Positions 11,901 to 22,975 of a DNA stretch of 64,000 nt are shown piece by piece (position 1 is the stretch's first letter; the number at the start of each line of letters is the position of its first letter). The stretch spans positions 11,863,498 through 11,927,497 of the forward strand of contig NC_083639.1 of the NCBI RefSeq assembly GCF_963576545.1. The letters run 5' to 3'. This stretch comes from Limanda limanda. Lineage: Eukaryota; Chordata; Actinopteri; Pleuronectiformes; Pleuronectidae. The notes beneath the pieces are model-generated. The model saw only the letters and a list, made by a program, of their open reading frames with translations. It was not told where the DNA came from and made no database searches. The position numbers and the translations under genes are program-made.

Positions 11901-13418
11901 TTGTCGTGCCTTGCTTTTGAAGCATCAGAAAGGGATGACAAACAAATATGTGGACTGAAGTCGGGGCTGAACATGATTTAACGGTATAAAGTGTGGAAAT
12001 ATGTTGTTAACCAATTATTTTTCCACATGCTAAAATGCAAACAATTCAAATTGATAGAATGATAATTAAACACTACCTTCACTTTAGCAGTATATGTATA
12101 GAACTGATTGTTTAATATCTGTTACCATTTCAGCAACAGTAATGACAGTGGGTAAACTTGAGGTTTGGAAATTGTGAATAACAAAATATTTAGGGCAACA
12201 TAATGATATTATTTGTCATATGGTGGGATTTCATCTTAAAACAAAAGCAGATTCTCCCCCATTTCAGGTCAGCTTGTCAGACATTATTTCGCCATTTCAT
12301 CAGGATTCATTGTAGGCTTCTGTCTAGTGTCCCCTATGCTGCAAATTCCCCCTAAAATAAATTGAATTTCTCCAAACAAAAATGTGTGTTGAATTATAGC
12401 TATTATAGCCAGAATGCAAACTTTGTTTACCTAAACACACTTATGTAGCAAATTTAGTTTTTTAAATCTTGATTAAAGGTAAATACAATCCAAATATTTA
12501 ATTTACATAAGCCACACAAATAAATGTTTAGCGGTAAATTTCCATATGCCCATCGAGACACAGAGTATAAAGTAACAACATTTCCATTCGAAAATAAGCA
12601 AAGACACTAGTTGTGTTGCGCTGGGCTCTGCTTTGCATCAATTGCATTATGCACAGGAGCAATTTTGACTTGCAATTACAATTTTTTTAAGTAGCTCTTC
12701 TCCGCTCTTATCAACCCAGTTGTCATTAACGTAAATAGTCACATGTCCTGCTGTGACATTTGTAATTGTCTACTGTGAAAGAATATACAGATAATAACAA
12801 AAACCTTGACTCGCACAGACAAACATTGGATCAATATATACATTCATCAACACAGGTGGCATTCACATCTCCAGATGTTGCAGGACAATTCACTGTTGGT
12901 CTGTTCATAATTTCATACACTGAATAATTGCTACTTGGCAACAGTCACACTTTATAGGGAACACATATTAACCATTAACCAGTTGCTTATTAGCATACAT
13001 ATTTGTAGCATATTGGCTCTTTATTAGAAAGCACTTATTAGTACCTTATTCTTCATGATCTTATTCTAAAACTACTAGGCAATTAACTAACAGTTTTCTC
13101 TCAATAACCTCCAAATTAGTGCTTATGCTTCTAATATGCATGCCAATACGCAACTAGTTAATGGTTAATATGTGTTCCCTATTATAAAGTGTTACCCCGG
13201 CATTGTTATTTTCACACAAATGTTCAACCGAATTTTATCAGATCATTTTGGGTGGTAAATATAGTCTATAAATAGTCCAGAAATGACACACAAAAACAAA
13301 AACTGCAGAGCTGTACACATTAAAGTAGGCTGCATGTGTAGTTACTCAGTTACAATCCTACCTGATCTGAAAGAATAGGAGGGTCGTCTTGTTTTTTTTT
13401 TGAAAAACAATCCCACAT
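2994..13418 (-). CDS. slc6a14: SLC6A14-like Na+/Cl- dependent amino acid transporter, copy A
   Basis: Fifteen coding exons, transcribed right to left: 13362-13418, 11563-11707, 11315-11446, 10280-10441, 9738-9852, 9518-9650, 9143-9283, 8913-9048, 8474-8566, 8258-8383, 7986-8104, 7015-7114, 5344-5453, 3233-3400, 2994-3122. Phases match and the frame stays open for 621 residues; human SLC6A14 is about 642. Visible motifs are the TM1 unwound segment [14 protein letters not shown], an EL2 loop with several N-glycosylation sequons (NCS, NVS, NWT, NIT), RVALQRSSG before TM4, TM6 [11 protein letters not shown]8 GLDTMF and the C-terminal HRGERY. The family imports neutral and basic amino acids across apical epithelial membranes. 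Compared with copy B, several helix positions differ (see findings). The start ATG sits in a small 57-nt exon ending CAG|GTAGGA. Confidence 0.9.
3420..5060. repeat. repeat-rich intron of copy A (between exons 13 and 14), with possible LTR-like insert
   Basis: The 1.9-kb intron holds a dispersed repeat from about 3700 (tatagcacctttcaaggg followed by gacgctttacaaa) that seems to resume after about 4436 (ggctgacatacaggattta near 4578). Between these parts lies a promoter-like TATATAA at 4259-4265, an AATAAA at 4369-4374 and an end reading cacacgcaaca at 4431. Such spacing could be a solo LTR. The 5-bp word tggtg occurs at 4052-4056 and 4432-4436, but the inferred left end lacks the usual TG, so the LTR call is weak. 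The antisense ORFs here do not resemble known proteins. Confidence 0.3.
5835..6019 (+). repeat. teleost dispersed repeat ending 'gtaagtcgcttttgataaaagcg'
   Basis: The segment runs from the ttggtagcactaagatggc region to an end containing gtaagtcgct, then gataaaagcgtcagctaaat, then short ATGTA repeats (about 5998-6019). I recognise this tail as one of the most frequent interspersed repeats of spiny-rayed fishes. It sits in intron 12 of SLC6A14-like copy A. Confidence 0.55.
7115..7141 (-). repeat. (TG)n tract abutting the exon 12 acceptor of copy A
   Basis: On the coding strand a (TG) run is followed by TTTAAAATAG and then exon 12 at 7114. It lies where the polypyrimidine tract is expected. Copy B has the same arrangement at 18011-18067. 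Confidence 0.8.
7183..7430 (+). repeat. second copy of the 'aaagctgcaag' dispersed repeat
   Basis: Starts aattaaagctgcaagtagg with a GGCCCTCATAG segment and ends near gtcgggccaggtcatgg, paralleling 1228-1530. It is inserted in intron 11 of SLC6A14-like copy A. Diverged, non-coding. Confidence 0.45.
12944..13198. mobile_element. foldback MITE with about 60-bp terminal inverted repeats
   Basis: The left arm (cactttatagggaacacat, then attaaccattaaccagttgc) is matched in inverted orientation by the right arm (gcaactagttaatggttaat, then atgtgttccctattataaag ending ttacccc). The middle has no coding capacity. It lies inside intron 1 of SLC6A14-like copy A and is a typical non-autonomous DNA transposon. 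The superfamily was not determined. Confidence 0.75.
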
Positions 13419-13831
13419 GTTGATTGATTCTCTGCCGTGCTGTGGAAGAAAATTAAAACTAACCAAAAACTTGTCTCATCTCACAGCAACAAAACCGGAT
13501 TTCTGTCTTCCTGTGACAGACAGGTTGTCATATGTTTGCGTACCTGCCTTCACTGTCGATCTCTGAATTTATGTTAAAAAAAACTGTAACCTGCGTATAT
13601 GAAACCATTGGACCTTATTTATTCTATTCTGCCTGGCCCCAAGATATTTGTGTGAGATACGTAAATACAAGTTTTCATCCCAGCACTACTTACTGCTCGT
13701 TCATAAAAGTTAGTTGAGTTAATTCTTATATCTGGTGCATTTTTTACTTTATTGACGAAAGAGTTTATTTGCATGAACTGTAGCGATCTGTTTGGTTTCG
13801 CCTGCAGGCTTCCCCTCAAACAACACAGCTA

Positions 13832-14030
13832 CTTAAAGGGATAGTTCACACAAAAATAAATGGTGAGCCCTTCTTCAGACGTAAAATAAAACAACAGAAA
13901 AATCATAGCATGCCTCCATACTGCTCCTGTGGTGTCATCCAAGTGTCCGCAAGTCCTGACATTCATATTAAACTCGAAACAAGATCATTTACACCATGTT
14001 TTTAGCCTAATAGGGTTTAACAAGGTGGGA
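13832..14030 (+). repeat. dispersed repeat starting 'aaagggatagttcacac'
   Basis: Opens with aaagggatagttcacac and contains ctcctgtggtgtcatccaag, then tgtccgcaagtcctgacatt. I recognise this from memory as a common percomorph interspersed element. A related end (aaactatcgctttaac) occurs near 19752-19768 in intron 6 of copy B. Confidence 0.45.
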
Positions 14031-14325
14031 CATCCTCTGTCCTTAGCCCTCAACAAGTCAGGTTTAATTCTTTAAGAAATTATATTAAAAGTGGTTCCCC
14101 TTTCTTCTCTTTAACAACCACCATGATACACTGTCAACCTGTCTGGTTGGAAAATGGTCAAAGCAAAGATTTAATTGTTCAGCGATGTCAGACAACATCG
14201 CTAATAGCATGTTGTACTCAAACACACCTTTATGGCACTTTGGGTGTAAAGTGCAATATAAAAAAGTGTTGGGTTAAGTCCCTACAGTGAAATTGGTTTA
14301 AACAAAAATTGGCCTTCAACTGTAT

Positions 14326-14328
14326 CAC

Positions 14329-14387
<59 letters not shown>

Positions 14388-14404
14388 CACACACATACAC
14401 ACAC
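14326..14404. repeat. CA microsatellite
   Basis: About 80 bp of (CA)n interrupted by two CAAA and one CATA variants. The Cys/Val-rich ORF that overlaps it is an artefact of the repeat. Confidence 0.95.
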
Positions 14405-15161
14405 CTGTTGTAATAGCTTACCTCAGCCCCGAGGCTCATCCAATATATGCTTTCTCTGTTCACACATACTGAGAAGTTCTTGTGTAAATATGAACTGTCA
14501 CATACTGGAATAATGAGCCAACGTCTTTCTTACACTCTTGTTCCCAAAGGAACAGTTTTTGGGTTTGTACAGCTTTTGCTCCTGTACATTAGTAAATAAT
14601 GCTGATGCTGCAGTTGTTTAGATGAGTAAATTTGGGAATCGAGATTTGGGAATTTCTGGATTACAAATTTGTACGCATTGGCGAATAAATCACACACATC
14701 TACAAAAACATAATGAACACAATAAAGTCAGAGGCTAATCTCCTTTGATGGAAAGAGAGTGGCTGTACATCCATGAAATCAATAAAACAGATATCTTCTT
14801 GATACCTTATCATCAGTGAAGTCTCTCCTGATTGCCTCCAGCTTTGACTCTTGTGTGTGAATACACAAAAGACAACATTTACATACTGGTCATGCTCCTG
14901 TCTGTGTCATGTTCCTATTTTCTAGTCTTCGTAATGTCATATTGTGGGTTACTGGCACATGCACACATAGATACATAGCCCCAGCCCTTTTTAGGGGGTG
15001 CTTTTTTTATTTTTTATAAATTAATATTATAATTATAATCCCTCCCTCCAGGTCTCCTGCACAGTGGTGAGCACACAGCTCCAGCTCCAGCTCCTGTCCC
15101 GGTTGTACTGGGGTTTTTTCTCTTGGTGGAGGTGAGAGGTGTAACAGAATCGTTACAGAAT

Positions 15162-15502
15162 CAGTGTGTAGGATTTAGTGCCATCTAGTGGTGAGGTTTC
15201 AGATGGCCAACCAACCAACCAACTAAATACCCTTCCCCCTCACCACTTTCTTTCCAAGTGTGTAGGAGAACCTCCAGGTAACGTAAAAACATGAAAGCTC
15301 CTCTCTAGAGCCACTGTCTGTTTTATCCATTATGGGCTACTGTAGAAACATGGTGGTTCAACATGGCGGCTCCGGTGTAACAGCACCTGCTCTTATAGGT
15401 GTAATGATTCTTAGTGTCTTGTGATTGGATACAAATGAAAACAACAGTGTGAATATTATGTTTAATTTGCCAAAAGATCCCTCATGAATTCTACACACTT
15501 TA
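15162..15502. mobile_element. MITE with 'agtgtgtaggatt' terminal repeats
   Basis: The left end agtgtgtaggatttagtg is matched in inverted orientation by the right end aattctacacacttt. The interior includes gccatctagtggtgagg and caacatggcggctcc, word order I know from fish MITEs. About 340 bp, non-coding. Confidence 0.6.
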
Positions 15503-16399
15503 ATGATCCCGTGATCTTATGTTTTCAAGTGATAAATTATTTATATTATAAAACTTGAAAATGATCTTCAAGAAAATACTTTGAATTATTTCCATATTAA
15601 ATCAATATAAATTCAGCCTGGACTCCATGCTGATACACGTGAGTGCTTGGCATTGTAGGAATCAACGCCCGTGCAAGTTATGTGAAATAACATTCTTTCC
15701 TTGAGCAACAACGGCATGCAGCAGCGAGAGCACCAACCCATACTGCAGCAGCTTGACGAACATTTGGTTCAGTATGTGGCATGGATTCAAGCAAGGCAGG
15801 CAAACAAAGACATTTCTCCATCAAGCTTGAATATATTTTAAATGTCTTGAACTTGAGATTATATATTTTTTTTCATTTCCAATTTGTAGGTCCTCTGACC
15901 TTGAATAAAACATACAGGTAGGGAACCCTGGGAAAAGGGTTTCAAAACAGTTTACCTTTAATATTTTTCTAATTGATTTAAATAATTTCACCATAAACCA
16001 GACAGGCAGAAAGAAGAAAATCATTGTAGAATATCAGAGGTGGGGTACAAAGGATGTAGTTAGTCAACAAGAAACTAAAGTACATAATAAGAGAACTGTG
16101 ATCACTGAAACAAAAACTATCATAACTGATAGAACATTCAATATTTTTGATAAAATACATGGGAAAAATAAACCCCCAAGGACCACTTGCTTTTTTACTG
16201 TAACACACACACACACCACTCACTCACACATTCACACATAGCCATGTTGTAAACTACCTGTCCCAGCAGGTAATATAAGCCAGACGGTAACAGACCAAAC
16301 CTCAGCTAAAACAAAAGTGAATATTTGTAAAGTGGAATATTTAACAGACAACAATATGATGCTAATGCTCTACTATTTCTGTTGGAAAAAACGGCAATG

Positions 16400-16787
16400 T
16401 TTGAACCATAGACTGTAAATAAAGATGGACAATTCATGTTCACTTCCTTCCACTATCCAGAAATGAGAAATATTCCAGTTATGAATGCTGCCATCTATGG
16501 AGACGGAGACTGTACTGTAGTGATTGGGGGATGGAGTCCTGGTGCCACAATTTGGCAGTACACACACTTGACCAAGTGCCAGTCAGTCTCGGCTGTCAAT
16601 CATGATGTTTAATTTTTTATAGTATCAAATAATTAATAAAAACCTACCATAGCTGCCTAAATTGACAGCAGCAATCTTTGAGAAAATGTATTTGTATGAC
16701 CTATAATGCAGCCAGCCACCAGGGGGTGATCTAGACACATTGGCCTCACTTTTGTGAATGTATCACGTCGTCCATCTTAACATACAG
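16400..16787. mobile_element. MITE with 'gaaccatagactgtaaataaa' end
   Basis: Left end ttgaaccatagactgtaaat followed by aaagatggac; right end gtcgtccatcttaacatacag is a degenerate inverted copy. The interior contains gtcagtctcggctgtcaatc. A shorter, more palindromic member lies at 46402-46514. Non-coding, just beyond the 3' end of copy B. Confidence 0.55.
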
Positions 16788-16942
16788 GTAAGGATTTGAA
16801 CACGTCAGCTAATCTGTGATGGGTTTGCATTTTAATTACTTTCTGCCACTCGGGGGGTCAAACATCACTCAAATCAGTTTTACTTACATGCACTCATTTA
16901 CACAGATTACTCTCCTTGACAGTAAAAATACAAAGAGACACA

Positions 16943-18025
16943 TCAGAGCCAGGAGCTAGAGATCACATTTACGTTTACTTCCGGCATGTTTTTGAGGTTC
17001 TTCATGCGGCAGCTGCGTTCTTCTGAGTAGCGCTCTCCTCGATGGACAACCAGGTAGGGATGCCACTCTTTGGATGGAGAACACAATGACTTCAGACGCT
17101 GTGGAATGTAAGAGATGACGATTTTAGGATTAGGAGTTTTATTTTTTAGAGACGTCCCCCTGACGTTTATGGAAACAATCTGCAGCCGAGCAACATTTCA
17201 ATTATTTTTCCGAGTATCATGACACACACCTTCCAGAGGCTTCCCTCTGCTGTCATCAGCTTATACACAGCGATGACGGGAATACTGATCAGGATGAACA
17301 GGACAATGCACCAGCCCAGAACCAAGCCCCAGACTGGGAACTGGACTGCTCCATAGGAAGGTGGTGTAAATGTCATCAGAGACCACACCAGGATCATCTA
17401 TACAGCAAAGCCAAAAACTTGTACGCATTAGACATAAACAAATATGATGTAGTGGCATTTCAGCCACATTTCAAACTTGCTATTAAGTGCTCCACCAAGG
17501 AGATTGTATTTCCAGGAAAGTTAGTTAGTTACTCATTTTCTTTAACATTGTGAGGGTTGACGTTTTTCTACATTTTCCTTGATTTCTCACAGAATTATGT
17601 GTGAATCTTAACAAATCAAATTCACACATTTCATGTTTTTATCTGCATTCAATTGTTATTTAGCAGCACTTGGTGAAAGGAAGTGTAGTGTGGCAGATAC
17701 GACAGTACTCACCACTATGATACAGGGACTGATGAAAAACCAACATGCTCTCCACCACAACCAGAAAAGGAAACTCTTTTTTCCAATCATCATCTCAATG
17801 TCTTTAATAAAGCGGTTCCCTCCTGCAGAGCATGAGAACACAGCTTTAGCTTAAGGCAGATTCTTTTCTAGTCACATTTATATGCACATATCTCCAATAA
17901 CCATATTTACCATATATGTAGCAAACACCAATGATCTCCAAGAGGGCCAAAATAAGCAGCACCCAGCTGGCGACAAACTGGTCGATTAGGGTCACCCAGT
18001 ATATTCCTGCCTATCTCACACACAA

Positions 18026-18056
<31 letters not shown>

Positions 18057-21000
18057 AACACACACATAGGGCACATTAACTTAACTTAGTGTCAGACTAG
18101 AGTAACACAAAGAGAGGTTGACTCTGAGAGGTTTACCTGTGTGACACATGGCAGGCCAAGGAGATAGAGGATGGTACATGTCGTTACCGTCAGTAAGGCG
18201 TGTTTGTTTTTGAAGAGTTTGGGGAAGGCGTCTAACAGGCAGGTGGTGATCACCTCTAATGACAAAAAGAGATGTGAGGACACGTGATGTGAGTATCTGC
18301 TGAAACAGGAGTGGTCTGAGTGTTAGGCAGCATCACATCCCACCTATTCCTGCAAACTGGGAGTCCAGACCTACAGTCAGGAGCATGAAGAAGAATAGAA
18401 TGGACCACAGCGGGGATATGGGAAGCATAGACAAAGCATCTGGATATGCTATGAATGCCAAGCCAAACCCTGCAGGAAGACGAAGACAAAAAACATCAGG
18501 CGCCACTTCTACTTGACAATACATTTTTACCACGATACCCACAAGGTGTGTCTGTCTGACCTTCTTTCACAACCTGCCCAACAGGCATTTTGTAGATGTG
18601 AGCCATGTGACCCAAAATTGAAAATATGGCAAAGCCTGCCAACACACTGGTGCCTGGGAAGATAGGACAAATAACAAAAATCTTTAGATCATGAAAAAAC
18701 CTCTGATATAATATATTGCAATTTTAAACACCAAAACTTGTGATCATGTGACATTATTCCACTTTGTCGTATGTGATTGAGTTTAGTGTGTAACTGTGGC
18801 TTCATGTTGTATCTGACTGTTGCATTGTGTTGTTAGATTTTTATAATGTATCTTATTGATGGGTAATTATGGGTTATTTATTAATCACAGGTTTTAAATT
18901 AAAGCTTCCTTTATATTGTGTTTGCTCCCACCTGCATTTGTCAGTGTTACTACAAATGCATCCTTGACCACATTGTTGTTGAAGCTATTATAGGAAGCAA
19001 GAGTCATGACTCCACCCCAGCCAATGGATAGAGAGTAGAAGATCTGAGTTGCTGCATCTTTCCAGATCTAAAAACACAAAGTCACGTTAAAATATGTTTT
19101 GTGGGAAAGTAGGAGTTTTGTTTTTTTTTTGTATTTAAACAATAATAGTTCAGTTCTTACCTGTGCTTCAGAGAGTTTAGTCAGATTAGATTGTGACCCG
19201 ATGTAGAACTCTATGCCATCTCTAGCTCCCTCTAGTGTCACACCTCTGATCAGCAGGATGAAAATCACCACATATGGAAATGTGGCTGTGAAGTACACAA
19301 CCTGTGGAGAGAAAGGCAAGACTGAACATGTACAAATTTAATGAAAGTACTCTCATTTACTGTCCTTGGTGCTGAGTTTACAGCAAATAAACGTAAATTG
19401 GAAGACCCTATAAAAATGTGTACTATGATGCAATTAACGTTAGTTTTTAAGTGTCATGACAAATATATACATTGTACGTGGAGTTTTTTGTTAAAGCATG
19501 TTGCAAAATGAAGGTTTTCTTGCATTTAATCGCCACTTCTGGTAATGGACTTAAAACAGAGTGTTAAAGACCTGGGTTCGAGTGGAATATGAATGTAGTG
19601 AATTGTGGACATTTGGATGTAATTTTTCTGTTGTTTTATTACATCAGCAGAAGAGGTTGCCTAGGCTAAAACACTGTTTTTGTGGACTCAAACACTTTCT
19701 GCCACCCCTCCATCGGCATAGTGGTGAGTAGATAGTGAGTGAATTTTTCGGTAAACTATCGCTTTAACTAAATGAATGAAAGAAGAGTTTATGTGGATAA
19801 GGACATAAGAGGTAGTAGCTGACTTACCTTTCCTGAAGATTTGATGCCTTTAAAAAGCGCTGCAGCAACAAGGATGGAGCTCAGCAGCAGACAAAGGGCC
19901 AAATGCCAGACTATTGGTCCTGTTTCATCCAGACCACTGGATCTCTGCAGAGCCACACGACTGTAGAAGAGAGAAATCTGACTGTCATGAAACCACACCA
20001 TGACATATATATTTGTGTTTGATGCATTGGAGTTCGTGATTCTTACTCCCAGTACTGTTCACTTGGACTCTGCACTGGAGCCATGATCAAGGCAGTTAAA
20101 GGACAAGTGATGTTTTCCTGAGTCCAGTTGGCTACTAGAACACCACTTACATTACAAGACACTAGAAAAGGAAAGAGGACCAGTGAATAGCTTGCTTGAA
20201 ACCACAGGTTGGATATAAAGCTCTTTAGTGTTTCTCATACAATTTCACAGATTTAATCAACATCGGAATATATATTTCTGTCATTATTTCATGTCAGAAT
20301 GAAATGATTATACCTGAGGGTGTGCTGCTGCAGTTACTGTCCGCCCAGCTGAGGCAGCTGGACCACGGCAAAGGAGACTGGAAGGAGGCGAACATGTAGT
20401 ACAGGCTGTAGGTGAGGATGACGTTATAGTAAATTGACACTATAAGAGTCACCATGACCATTGCAACGCCAACACCTGCAGAGGTAGAGAAGAGGGGTTT
20501 TAAGGAGCCGTTGCTGTTCAGAAAGTTCTTGTGAAAATAATATAATTATAAACATTAACTTTTATTGGGTGAGCTTTTGGCGAATGAGTATTTGACTGCC
20601 CTGAGAACTACGGCACTTAGAGTTAGAAGTTAGAGTCTCCTGTGTCCAGCAAAACACGCCCTATGGTTCGAGTACCATCACCCACTTTTCCTCATTTTTT
20701 TTTTGTCTGTATTATAATTTTCTCTTTGTCCTGTTGGTGTGAAAAATATAAAGCTGTCAGGGCATAACTTCTGGATCTGCTTCCTGCCAACTCATCTCCC
20801 AACCAGGTCAACAAGTCTGCTACAGGGTGACATCCTGCTTCAACCCATCAAACTCTGCTAGATTGTTAGTCAACAGTAAACAACAGATGACCTAAATGTG
20901 CACCTTACTGAATCGGGAATTGTGCAGGGATTTTGGACATATAATTGTCCCCTCTGTGTAAATTGTGGCCCCTTTACGGCCCTGGATTTAGAAATATCCT

Positions 21001-21976
21001 ACATCTGCTGTGGATCTGAAGCCAGGGGTCATAAAATACCTGGTATTTGGTTTACACAGTTGACCATTAACCAGCAGCCTCTTTAAATGCCTCAGGTTTG
21101 ACATCTTCAATATACCTGACTGAGCTTTAACAAAGCTTTCATAGCATCCTCACCCTGCAGGAGAGGCACCGCTCTCCATGTGTTGATGGGGCCTTGGCTG
21201 CAGAATTGACCAAGGGCACTCTCCAGTAAGAAGAGAGGGATTCCAGCCACCACCAACATCACAAAGTAGGGGATCAGAAAGGCACCTGCTCAATAGAGCG
21301 ACATCATAATGAAAGAAACATTTTCTATTTTACTTATAATAACAGCAATGTCATTAAATGGGATCCATATACTGAATGGACGAGGAACCAATTATCTACG
21401 TACCTCCTCCATTCTTGTAGGCCAAATATGGAAATCTCCAGATATTTCCCAGTCCAACAGCATAGCCGATAGTGGAGAGGATGTATTCTCTCTTGCTGGC
21501 CCAGTTCCCTCGTTCTGTGTTCTCATCCCCATCCACCACACGTTGATCCTGTTCATTGACAAGTTTAAAAACATGTAAAAAAATTTGATATAGCGAAAAA
21601 TTCTCGAAAAAAGAAAATTTGAGTGGCAATATATATTAAAATGTATATATTTTGCTTTATTACACCTTCAAGATACACAATCTTCTTGACATCATTTCCA
21701 CTTATCACATTAAAGCTGAATTGTGGTTGTGTCTGCAAATGAACAAGTCCTTTATTATTAAGAGATTTCAACTACAGTGGACCCTCAATTCAATTAAATA
21801 CTGAAATGAGATTTTGTACAAAAATCAAGGTATTTCTTTACATTAAATAATAAAGTAAGCAATATTTTTGCAAGCACTAAATGATGGAGTGAACGTCTGA
21901 CACATCCTACCTGGTTGATCACTGCAGGATTTCTGAATATTAAATCCCTGAAAGTGTTCCAGCCGTATTTCCTCAT
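16943..21976 (-). CDS. slc6a14: SLC6A14-like Na+/Cl- dependent amino acid transporter, copy B
   Basis: Fifteen coding exons, right to left: 21911-21976, 21404-21548, 21154-21285, 20314-20475, 20047-20161, 19828-19960, 19161-19301, 18932-19067, 18561-18653, 18344-18469, 18137-18255, 17911-18010, 17713-17822, 17230-17397, 16943-17098. They give 633 residues, close to human SLC6A14 (about 642). Motifs: [14 protein letters not shown] (TM1), [18 protein letters not shown] (TM3), [20 protein letters not shown] (TM4-5), YSLSIGWGG (TM6), GLDSQF (TM8), YIYGGNRF after TM10 and C-terminal HRGERY. These match SLC6A14 better than the GABA, glycine or monoamine branches. It keeps the family-typical residues GLDSQF and GGNRF that copy A has changed, so B is the more conservative copy. 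Introns are mostly short (about 80-400 nt). Confidence 0.93.
18011..18067 (-). repeat. (TG)n tract abutting the exon 12 acceptor of copy B
   Basis: CA-rich run on plus, read as (TG)n with a few variants on the coding strand. It ends GTGTGAGATAG immediately before exon 12 at 18010. It is the positional counterpart of 7115-7141. Confidence 0.85.
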
Positions 21977-22040
21977 GATGTCCTTTCACTTGCGTGTTAA
22001 AGGTTTGTATCAGAAATTTAAAAAGGTTGCGAAGGCTGGT

Positions 22041-22046
22041 TTTAAA
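22041..22046 (-). promoter_or_regulatory. possible TATA-like box of copy B
   Basis: On the minus strand a G-rich stretch (GGGGGGAGGGGG) is followed by CTTTAAAACC about 65 nt before the copy B start ATG at 21976. Position and composition fit a core promoter with a short 5'UTR. There is no transcript evidence, and a TTTAAA word is frequent by chance. Confidence 0.3.
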
Positions 22047-22669
22047 GCCCCCTCCCCCCTGACTGACAAGGTAGTGATGTATTCTAACCAATCATCTACC
22101 GAGATACCTCCCCCACGACACCACTGACCCGACTGTGGGTGTAAATTAATTCTTATAATAAAAATGTCATTGAATAATAATGAATTACCTTCACTCACTC
22201 GATCTGATGCTGGTAAAGGAACATTTTCTTACGCTAATATTTCCTGTTCTACTAATTTCCGCTGTACAATTTCATTCTGCTAGAAGAAGGTCACACTGTG
22301 TGTGTGAATTTTCCACACAGCTACTTACAGTAGTGATAACAACATCATATCATCAGTATTGATAAACATATAAAGCATTGGAGCTGTAGTATCCAGTAAC
22401 ACAACACAATGATTGCTGTGTGCTGTGTATGTTGTGTATGTGACTCCAGAGAGTCACTACCCCGATGACAGTCACCATGTGGTAAAACCTGATCCCTAAA
22501 GCCTCTGATAATGGACAGATCTCATTGTGGTTAGTGACAGCTGGGTATAATGACTGTACTGGTGAGCTGGTGTGCGTCTGGGTGTGTGTTGCCTGTAATC
22601 ACAGTCAGATCACGTGACCACAACACTGTGACATGATGTCAAGATCTTGGAATCAAAGATGAACTCATT

Positions 22670-22975
22670 AGTTTTGGTAACCGAAGGTCAAAGGTCTTGT
22701 TAATGTGATATATCAAGAAAACCTGTAAAGAATGTCATTACATCTGGCACAGACATTCACTTGGACTGAAGAAAGACCAGATTTTTCAAGTCAAGGTCAC
22801 TGTGACCTCAAAAAGCTATTTTTTGTTTCATGAAGGTGTGATCGAGAACACCATCCTTTCAAATTTGGCACAGATGTTTACTTAGACTCACAGATGAACT
22901 GATAAATATGGGTGGTCAAAGGTCAAAGGTCATACTATTCTCATAAAACATGTTTTTGACTCGTGAGTATTTAAC
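22670..22975 (+). repeat. dispersed repeat rich in AGGTCA half-sites
   Basis: Resembles, from memory, the percomorph repeat with ggtcaaaggtcactgtgacctca-type units. It contains a perfect palindrome AGGTCACTGTGACCT at 22794-22808, a direct repeat AGGTCAAAGGTCA at 22920-22932 and a near copy AGGTCAAAGGTCT at 22685-22697. It lies about 0.7-1 kb upstream of copy B. Confidence 0.55.

Larger units (their letters stand above)
13419..16942. other. intergenic spacer between the two SLC6A14-like copies
   Basis: About 3.5 kb containing copy A's 5' flank and copy B's 3' flank. No gene seen. It holds a dispersed repeat (13832-14030), a CA microsatellite (14326-14404), a MITE (15162-15502) and a second MITE family copy (16400-16787). 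No convincing TATA box was identified upstream of copy A. Confidence 0.6.

Noticed and set aside
20640..20695. Possible tRNA or SINE internal promoter (ggttcgagtacc)
   Set aside because: A B-box-like word alone; no A-box at the right distance and no cloverleaf could be drawn.
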